Shown here: positions 58,483 to 64,000 of the stretch, in pieces
Numbering within the stretch: position 1 is the first letter of the stretch
How the letters are laid out: each line of letters starts with the position of its first letter
Source of the DNA: NIOZ-UU13 sp964417935
GTDB lineage: Bacteria; Planctomycetota; Phycisphaerae; Sedimentisphaerales; Anaerobacaceae
Assembly: GCA_964417935.1 (NCBI GenBank)
Contig: CAYQKF010000003.1
Location: 1-64,000 of the forward strand
Length of the DNA stretch: 64,000 nucleotides
Reading direction: 5' to 3'
Translations under genes and position numbers: made by a program
The notes under the pieces: model-generated
What the model saw: only the letters and a program-made list of their open reading frames with translations
Databases searched by the model: none
Told to the model about the DNA's origin: nothing

Positions 58483-61188
58483 ATGGCAGAAAAACGGGTG
58501 TATTTTTTCGGCAGTGGTAAAGCCGAGGGCAATGCGAAGATGAAGGAGCTTCTTGGCGGCAAGGGTGCCAATCTTGCGGAGATGACCAATCTTGGAGTGC
58601 CGGTTCCGCCGGGCTTTACCATCGCTACGAAGGTTTGCCAGGAATATTACAAATCGCGAGGCAAGTGGCCGAGCGGACTTGACAAGGAGGTCGATAAAAA
58701 TCTCGCCAAGCTCGAAAAAGCAATGAACGCCAAACTCGGCGACCCAAATAAGCCTCTTCTCGTCAGCGTAAGAAGCGGAGCGGCCGTATCGATGCCCGGG
58801 ATGATGGACAGTATTTTGAATTTAGGGCTAAACGACGATGTGATTGAGGGCATTATTAAAAGAACTAAGAATCCTCGGTTTGCATACGATATTTACCGTC
58901 GTTTTATCGATATGTTCGGTAACGTTGTGATGGGCTGCGACCATGAGTATTTTGAAGAGGTAATTCACGCAGCCAAGAAAAAAGCTAAAGTCAATCTCGA
59001 TAACGAGCTAAGTGCAGAGCAGTTAAAAGAGGTTGTCGCCAAGTACAAGGGCGTTTACAAAAAACACGTCGGCGAATTGTTCCCGCAGGATGGCAAAGTC
59101 CAGTTAAGACATGCCATCGATGCCGTGTTCGGTTCGTGGATGACGCCGAGGGCGGTGAAGTATCGCGAGCTCAATAAAATTACGGGTCTTCTTGGAACGG
59201 CTGTGAATGTTCAGGCGATGGTGTTCGGCAATATGAGTGAGGACTGCGGTACGGGTGTTTGCTTTACGCGTAATCCAAGTACCGGCGAAAAGGAATTCTA
59301 CGGTGAGTTCCTGATGAACGCCCAGGGCGAGGACGTTGTGGCCGGCATCAGGACCCCGATAGAATTGAAGAAATTAGGCAGGCGCCTACCGAAGGCTTAC
59401 AAACAGCTTACCGGACTAATGAGCCGGCTGGAGAAGCACTACAAAGATATACAGGATATGGAATTCACCATCCAGAACAAGGTGCTTTATATTCTCCAGA
59501 CGCGAACTGGCAAGCGGACGGCTGAAGCGGCGGTTAAGATAGCTGTCGATATGGTTAATGAAAAACTCATATCCAAGAAAGAAGCAGTTAAGCGCGTCGA
59601 GCCGGAGCAGTTAGACCGCCTGCTGCATCCGCACTTTGACCCGAAAGCCAGTCGCAATGTAATCGCAAAGGGTCTTCCGGCATCGCCGGGCGCTGCGGTC
59701 GGACAGGTTGTGTTCTCCGCTGATACCGCAGAGGCGTGGAATGGCAAGGGCAAGAAGGTCATCCTTGTTCGGATTGAGACCAGTCCGGAAGATATTGGTG
59801 GTATGGACGCAGCAGTCGGCATTTTGACAGCTCGCGGCGGTATGACAAGCCACGCGGCGGTTGTCGCACGCGGTATGGGCAAATGCTGTGTTGCAGGTGT
59901 CGGTGCCCTGAGTATTAATTACAAGGCGAAGAAACTTACTGTTGGAAAACTTACTGTCAAAGAAGGCGGATGGATTAGTCTGGATGGCTCGACAGGCGAG
60001 GTTATGACGGGACAATTGGCTACGGTGGCGCCCACGATGAGCGGTGACTTCGGGAAATTTATGAAGATTTGTGACGATGTACGCAAATTAGGAGTTCGCA
60101 CAAATGCCGATACGCCGGGCGATGCAAAGAGGGCAAGAAACTTTGGCGCCGAGGGGATAGGGCTTTGCAGGACCGAGCATATGTTCTTCGAGGGCGAGCG
60201 GATTTGGCCTGTGCGGCAGATGATTTTGGCCGCTGATGATTATGCTCTGATGCTTGAAAAGATTAGTGCGGCCGAGAGCGCCAAAGAGAAAAAGGCGATT
60301 GAGAAGGAATATGCTGTCGTCAAGAAGCAGTTCGAAGGGGCGTTGAAGAAGCTGCTGCCGTATCAACGCAGTGATTTCGAGGGTATATTTAAGGCGATGG
60401 CCGGGCTGCCGGTTACGGTTCGTCTGCTTGACCCGCCGCTGCACGAGTTTCTGCCGCAGGACACGGCGAATCAGGCGGAGATGGCCAAGCGGCTTGGGGT
60501 CAAGCCGGCGGATGTTAAGAAAAAGGTCGAGCAGTTGCATGAGTTTAATCCGATGTTGGGACATCGCGGGTGCCGTTTGGCGGTAACGTATCCTGCGATT
60601 TACCGTATGCAGACAAGGGCCATTATCGAGGCGGCGCTGAAGGTCAAAAAGGCCGGCAAGGTTGTTCTGCCTGAAATTATGATTCCATTGGCCGGGGCCG
60701 TCTCAGAGTTGAAGAATGTAAAAGATGAAATTATTGACGAAATCAAGATGGTCTTTAAGGAAAAGAAGGCCAGGATTTCCTATATGATTGGTACGATGAT
60801 TGAGGTTCCGAGGGCCGCGTTGACGGCTGATGAAATTGCTACTGAGGCCCAGTTCTTCAGCTTCGGTACGAATGACTTGACGCAGATGACGATGGGCTTT
60901 TCGCGGGACGACGCAGGGAAGTTCTTGGGGGAATACGTCAATAAGCATATTTACGCGGCGGACCCGTTCCAGATACTCGACCAGACAGGTGTCGGGAAAT
61001 TAGTGGAGATGGGTACAAAGCTCGGCAGAAAGACCAGAAAGAAATTAAAGGTCGGTATCTGCGGTGAGCACGGCGGTGAGCCGAACAGTATTGATTTCTG
61101 TCATCGGGTCGGGATGAACTATGTATCCTGCTCGCCATTTAGAGTGCCGATTGCCAGATTAGCGGCTGCGCAAGCAGCGGTTAAGTAA
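58483..61188 (+). CDS. ppdK: Pyruvate, phosphate dikinase
   Basis: Interconverts pyruvate + ATP + Pi and PEP + AMP + PPi; in fermenters used in glycolysis, in others for gluconeogenesis. 901 residues, normal length. LLGGKGANLAEM begins the ATP-grasp domain; the swivelling phosphohistidine is in ARGGMTSHAAVVARGMGK; the PEP/pyruvate domain has GLCRTEHMFF, MLGHRGCRL and VGICGEHGGEP with the catalytic Cys. RBS AGAAGGAG. No neighbouring pyruvate gene. Confidence 0.96.
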   Translation: MAEKRVYFFGSGKAEGNAKMKELLGGKGANLAEMTNLGVPVPPGFTIATKVCQEYYKSRGKWPSGLDKEVDKNLAKLEKAMNAKLGDPNKPLLVSVRSGAAVSMPGMMDSILNLGLNDDVIEGIIKRTKNPRFAYDIYRRFIDMFGNVVMGCDHEYFEEVIHAAKKKAKVNLDNELSAEQLKEVVAKYKGVYKKHVGELFPQDGKVQLRHAIDAVFGSWMTPRAVKYRELNKITGLLGTAVNVQAMVFGNMSEDCGTGVCFTRNPSTGEKEFYGEFLMNAQGEDVVAGIRTPIELKKLGRRLPKAYKQLTGLMSRLEKHYKDIQDMEFTIQNKVLYILQTRTGKRTAEAAVKIAVDMVNEKLISKKEAVKRVEPEQLDRLLHPHFDPKASRNVIAKGLPASPGAAVGQVVFSADTAEAWNGKGKKVILVRIETSPEDIGGMDAAVGILTARGGMTSHAAVVARGMGKCCVAGVGALSINYKAKKLTVGKLTVKEGGWISLDGSTGEVMTGQLATVAPTMSGDFGKFMKICDDVRKLGVRTNADTPGDAKRARNFGAEGIGLCRTEHMFFEGERIWPVRQMILAADDYALMLEKISAAESAKEKKAIEKEYAVVKKQFEGALKKLLPYQRSDFEGIFKAMAGLPVTVRLLDPPLHEFLPQDTANQAEMAKRLGVKPADVKKKVEQLHEFNPMLGHRGCRLAVTYPAIYRMQTRAIIEAALKVKKAGKVVLPEIMIPLAGAVSELKNVKDEIIDEIKMVFKEKKARISYMIGTMIEVPRAALTADEIATEAQFFSFGTNDLTQMTMGFSRDDAGKFLGEYVNKHIYAADPFQILDQTGVGKLVEMGTKLGRKTRKKLKVGICGEHGGEPNSIDFCHRVGMNYVSCSPFRVPIARLAAAQAAVK

Positions 61189-61285
61189 CTTGTGACTCGT
61201 CGCTCGTGACTCGTATCTCGTGAAGCGTGAAGCGTATCTCGTAGAAATCCGAAATTCGAAGCTCGAAATACGAAATTCATCCTTC
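61189..61285. repeat. Stuttering repeat (GACTCGT, GCGTGAAGC, GAAATTCGAAG)
   Basis: Begins at the ppdK stop: CTTGTGACTCGTCGCTCGTG, then CGTGAAGCGTGAAGCGTATC, then AAATCCGAAATTCGAAGC. Confidence 0.8.
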
Positions 61286-61878
61286 GTAGTAATACTACGG
61301 AGAACGTGCAAATTCAAAATTCACCTGCATTGGCATAGCCACAGGTGCAAGCAAATGAATAAATGACCAAAACGAAATTGATTTGGTTAGGCCGGCAGTA
61401 AGGCAAGTGCTTTGGAAGTGAAGTGTCTCTTAAAAATAGACGGCGCTTAAGGCTGACTTTTTCAACAGACTCACTGTTACTATTTTATTATGGCCTGTTG
61501 TATGGGTGGAAGAAAGTATCTAGTCCTTTTGATTAGTCAAAAGGACTACGAGCCTATTCGCTTCTTCTAACAGAAAGAGCAAGAACACTTAGTATCAGAG
61601 CTAATAAATTGATTTATATTTATTTTGATGTAAGGTATTTTGTTTAGCTGTAGATTGTTCGTTGATTCATTTATTTTTTAACCCGCTAAAATTCTTTTGC
61701 TTTTTTTCTTGTTTTGTGTTATTGTCTGTGCCATGAGATAAACGGGAAAACACCTTGAAGCGAAAGGCGCTCGCCTTCGGCAGAGCCTACGGCGTAGCAA
61801 AGAGATAAGGAATTTTTTGGCGGGAATTGAAGGTTTGAGATAGGTTGCTTTTACGTAAGCAAACAGGAGAAATAGCAG
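61286..61878. other. Intergenic region with hairpins
   Basis: No gene seen. It contains a perfect 12-bp hairpin TAGTCCTTTTGA (61521-61532) / TCAAAAGGACTA (61537-61548) with loop TTAG, and a CACCTG/CAGGTG inverted repeat near 61322-61347. The 200 bases before the next gene are AT-rich with a CGCTCGCCTTCGGC-type repeat. Confidence 0.55.
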
Positions 61879-62655
61879 ATGACTGAGACAAAAGAGCAAG
61901 AAAAATGTTTCATAATAATGCCCATCACGACCCCAGATCACATTGTAGCACGATATAAAGATGATGCTGACCACTTTTCACATGTACTGGAATATCTTTT
62001 TGTACCAGCATTGGAGAGCGCAGGTTTCGAACCTGTCCCTCCTAAATCAGCAGGTTCGAATGTGATACAAGCTGATATTATAGAAAAACTGGCGACTTGT
62101 GAACTGGTGCTTTGTGATATGTCAATACTAAACCCAAATGTTTTCTTTGAATTTGGTATAAGAACAGCATTAAACAAGCCTGTTGCATTAGTTGTAGATG
62201 ATAAAACCGAGAACATTCCTTTCGATACAGGCATTATAAATAACCACAAATACAGTAGTTCTTTAGAGCCTTGGTCTATCGAGAAAGAAAAAGAAGATTT
62301 ATCAAAACATGTTAGAAATGCCTATCAGAAAACTAAGGACAACAATGCTCTCTGGAAATATTTCGGTGTAGCACAAACAGGAGTATTCAATCCGGAAGAA
62401 GCGTCATTAGAAGATAAAATTGACCTTCTTATACAGGAATTTTCCGCACTCAAGAGCAAACAAACGGAATTAGGACGGCTTATAGCGCCACACGGAATAA
62501 TAGAACGGTCGTCACGTTTTAGAGAATACAAGCCTCTCTATAAAGTACTACAGGAAAAAGAAAGCGAACGTTTTCCAACATATCAAGAATTAATGGAGAT
62601 GCTAAATTCAATTAAAAATAAAGCTCAAGAACAAGATCTGGAAGAAGATAAATAG
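61879..62655 (+). CDS. TIR-/nucleoside-deoxyribosyltransferase-like protein
   Basis: 258 residues. CFIIMPITTPD at the N-terminus, then SNVIQADIIEKLATCELVLCDMSILNPNVFFEFGIRTAL resembles the nucleoside 2-deoxyribosyltransferase/TIR-like fold; the Glu in NPNVFFEFG corresponds to the family's catalytic Glu. The C-terminal half (about 165-258) is charged, helical, and could be an oligomerisation or sensor part. RBS AGGAG. Such proteins may cleave NAD+ or nucleotides and often act as defence effectors. No CD-NTase or other sensor gene is near, so the role is uncertain. Confidence 0.7.
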   Translation: MTETKEQEKCFIIMPITTPDHIVARYKDDADHFSHVLEYLFVPALESAGFEPVPPKSAGSNVIQADIIEKLATCELVLCDMSILNPNVFFEFGIRTALNKPVALVVDDKTENIPFDTGIINNHKYSSSLEPWSIEKEKEDLSKHVRNAYQKTKDNNALWKYFGVAQTGVFNPEEASLEDKIDLLIQEFSALKSKQTELGRLIAPHGIIERSSRFREYKPLYKVLQEKESERFPTYQELMEMLNSIKNKAQEQDLEEDK

Positions 62656-62875
62656 ATATGATTGGTGGGCAGTGCCCACCCTACCGTTCTAATTTTGGTG
62701 GGGCAAGCCGCCACCCTACGGGTTATAGAAAACTCTAAATACGAAGCACTAAATCCTAAATAAGCACGAATTACCAAAATTTGAAATTCAAAACGAGATT
62801 GCCGCGTCGGCCTGTGGCCTCCTCGCAATGACCCCGCGTTTACACTTGGGGCTCTGTTTGGTAACGACGGAAAGA

Positions 62876-63160
62876 ATTGAGAATTTAGAATGAAGAATTA
62901 AGAATTGGTCCCGGTGAGATAAACTTCGTTATCTCGCTGGGTAAACACGGAATGACGTTTATGTATTGCGTCCCTTCGACCCATTCGACAAAGCTCAGGG
63001 CAGGCTTCGCTCAGGACAGGGATGCGTATTGCGTATAACGTCGCCGTGACGGCGACGGCTAAACGATCCGCACTAAATTGCCCCCCGCTGCCCACATAGG
63101 CGGGCACAATGCGGGGGCAGGCGGGGCAAAGAGAACCACCAAATAAATTTGGGGGCTAAA
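62876..63160 (-). repeat. Composite repeat, minus-strand copy
   Basis: On the minus strand it follows the same order of elements as 55848-56085, from TTTAGCCCCCAAATTTATTTGG (near 63160) to the TATCTCACCGGG hairpin (62910-62941) and CCAATTCT. The two copies are inverted and about 6.8 kb apart. Confidence 0.75.
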
Positions 63161-63200
63161 CGACCTCTCCCTTACGGTCGGGGCTCTGTTGTAGTTTTTG

Positions 63201-63243
63201 TGAAATTTAAGCTGGCAAATTCGCCGTGGAATTTTCGGGCGGC
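63201..63243 (-). pseudogene. Duplicated 3' end of the HNH-AP2 gene
   Basis: A second copy of the segment at 63334-63377, encoding AARKFHGEFASLNF in place of AARKYHGDFASLNF. About 36 of 43 bases match. It lies just downstream of the intact gene, on the same strand. Confidence 0.65.
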
Positions 63244-63314
63244 ACTGTTCCGCCTTCGCCAACCTTCTTCTCCAAGGCTACAAAGGAACCGGCTTCGGCG
63301 GATAAACTCCGGCT

Positions 63315-63995
63315 TTAGCGGCTTGGCGATACTGGGAAATTTAGGCTGGCGAAGTCGCCGTGATATTTTCGAGCCGCTCGGTCGTAGGCACGGGCGTCGT
63401 CGATTTCGTTTGTGAAGTAGCCGAGGTGGTGGGATTTTTTGTTGGAGGTTATCTGGGCGGCCCATTTTTTTTGTCCTTTGTGCCAGTGGACGCCTTTGTA
63501 TTTGGAAGTTTTGTGTGAGAGTCTTCTCTGGTTCTGGCAGTTTTGCGTGAAGGTGCAGGGGCGGAGGTTGGTGTTGCGGTTGTTCAGGCCGTTGTGGTCG
63601 ATGTGGTCAACGACGAGATGGTCTGGGGCGTTGGTGATCTGGCGGTGCATTTTGATGCTTTTTCCGTTTTCTTTTCGAACAGCGTAGTAATTTTTATCAG
63701 TGCCTTCGGCAAACCAGGTATATTGGCTAAGGACGGGATAGTCTTCGGCATCGACGATAGCGAATTGGCCGCGGGTAAGAGGTATGATGCGGGGAGTATC
63801 GTTTTGGGTGCCGGCGGCTCGTGAAGGGTGGAAGTTGGGGCATTGGTCGAGGAGGGAGCGGATGTTCCAGCGGCCTTCGGAGCCTTTTTTCTGACGGCAG
63901 ATGAGAACGGCACGGCCGGTGCCGGTGGCAAAGGTCGAGAAGCAACAATTGTCACATCTGGGCTTGGCCATCCTGCGGATTTTTTTGTTGGCCAT
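63315..63995 (-). CDS. HNH endonuclease with AP2 DNA-binding domain
   Basis: 226 residues. A Cys-rich N-terminus (CDNCCFSTF ... CRQKK ... CPNFHPS) may bind zinc. HNH nuclease: KMHRQITNAPDHLVVDHIDHNGLNNRNTNLR. AP2/ERF domain: YKGVHWHKGQKKWAAQI ... HHLGYFTNEIDDARAYDRAARKYHG, binding DNA. This is the homing-endonuclease-like arrangement found in many phage and planctomycete genomes. Two ATGs (63995, 63971) are possible; the window ends five bases beyond the first, so an upstream extension is not excluded. A duplicate of its 3' end is at 63201-63243. Confidence 0.85.
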   Translation of the reverse strand: MANKKIRRMAKPRCDNCCFSTFATGTGRAVLICRQKKGSEGRWNIRSLLDQCPNFHPSRAAGTQNDTPRIIPLTRGQFAIVDAEDYPVLSQYTWFAEGTDKNYYAVRKENGKSIKMHRQITNAPDHLVVDHIDHNGLNNRNTNLRPCTFTQNCQNQRRLSHKTSKYKGVHWHKGQKKWAAQITSNKKSHHLGYFTNEIDDARAYDRAARKYHGDFASLNFPVSPSR

Positions 63996-64000
63996 AAGAT

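Larger units (their letters stand above)
62656..63314. other. Repeat-dense intergenic region
   Basis: No gene. In order: GGTGGGCAGTGCCCACCCTAC palindrome (from 62664), stutter AAATACGAAGCACTAAATCC (62736-62765), GATTGCCGCGTCGGCC...CCTCGCAATGACC, stutter GAATTTAGAATGAAGAATTAAG, the inverted composite repeat (62876-63160), and a duplicated fragment of the adjacent endonuclease gene (63201-63243). Confidence 0.7.

Noticed and set aside
63172..63465. 97-residue frame overlapping the HNH-AP2 gene
   Set aside because: It is the shadow of the endonuclease 3' end and of its duplicated tail, in another frame.

Overview
The window looks like a chromosomal segment of a planctomycete, probably a Phycisphaerae/Sedimentisphaerales-type lineage (inference from gene families; there is no rRNA here). 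Pointers are seven Tat-exported lipoprotein S1 sulfatases, four prepilin-like proteins ending in an H-X9-DG-type region, a GLUG-repeat protein with a dockerin-like tail, DUF1844, a pyruvate phosphate dikinase, and intergenic DNA full of short palindromic and 'stuttering' repeats, including TGILPV-encoding units.

Layout. 1-2000: lgt, then a small regulator/membrane-protein pair whose membrane gene is broken by one in-frame TGA. 2300-10400: five consecutive sulfatases behind one promoter. 10650-12600: a prepilin-Hint gene with a long structured leader and a strong terminator. 12700-18700: aconitase, DUF3800, LOG-family protein, a secreted unknown and hisD. 18700-23760 (minus): thpR, a four-helix-bundle protein, recA, alaS. 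23900-28900 (minus): gltX, an EcoRV-like restriction-modification pair, a PfkB kinase and a DUF3883 protein. 29000-30600: an orphan MNT-type gene with a decayed HEPN partner, an Lgt paralogue and a GIY-YIG gene. 30700-34600: glnS; smpB-DUF1844-trpC on the other strand. 34700-36530 (minus): the second prepilin-Hint gene with the same leader architecture. 36600-45650: UDP-sugar pyrophosphorylase, a Tat nitrilase, a lipoprotein aldose epimerase, an 871-residue coiled-coil lipoprotein, a cupin and an FtsW-type SEDS protein. 46600-50200: two paralogous pseudopilins with duplicated promoters around a GLUG/dockerin protein. 50400-55850: two more sulfatases and a large secreted unknown. 55850-63160: inverted copies of a composite repeat bracket a broken nuclease-like gene, its neighbour, ppdK and a TIR/deoxyribosyltransferase-like gene. 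The end holds an HNH-AP2 endonuclease with a duplicated 3' tail.

The most interesting signal is the pair of prepilin-Hint transcription units at 10644-12605 and 34699-36524. Each has a promoter placed to start the RNA at a conserved hairpin, then two long-range pairings in crossing (pseudoknot) order whose second arms lie just upstream of the start codon, then a prepilin with a C-terminal Hint domain ending in RDW/RDF rather than HN, then a matching GGCCTT-type terminator. The sulfatases probably desulfate polysaccharides at the cell surface; no FGE or anSME maturase lies in the window.
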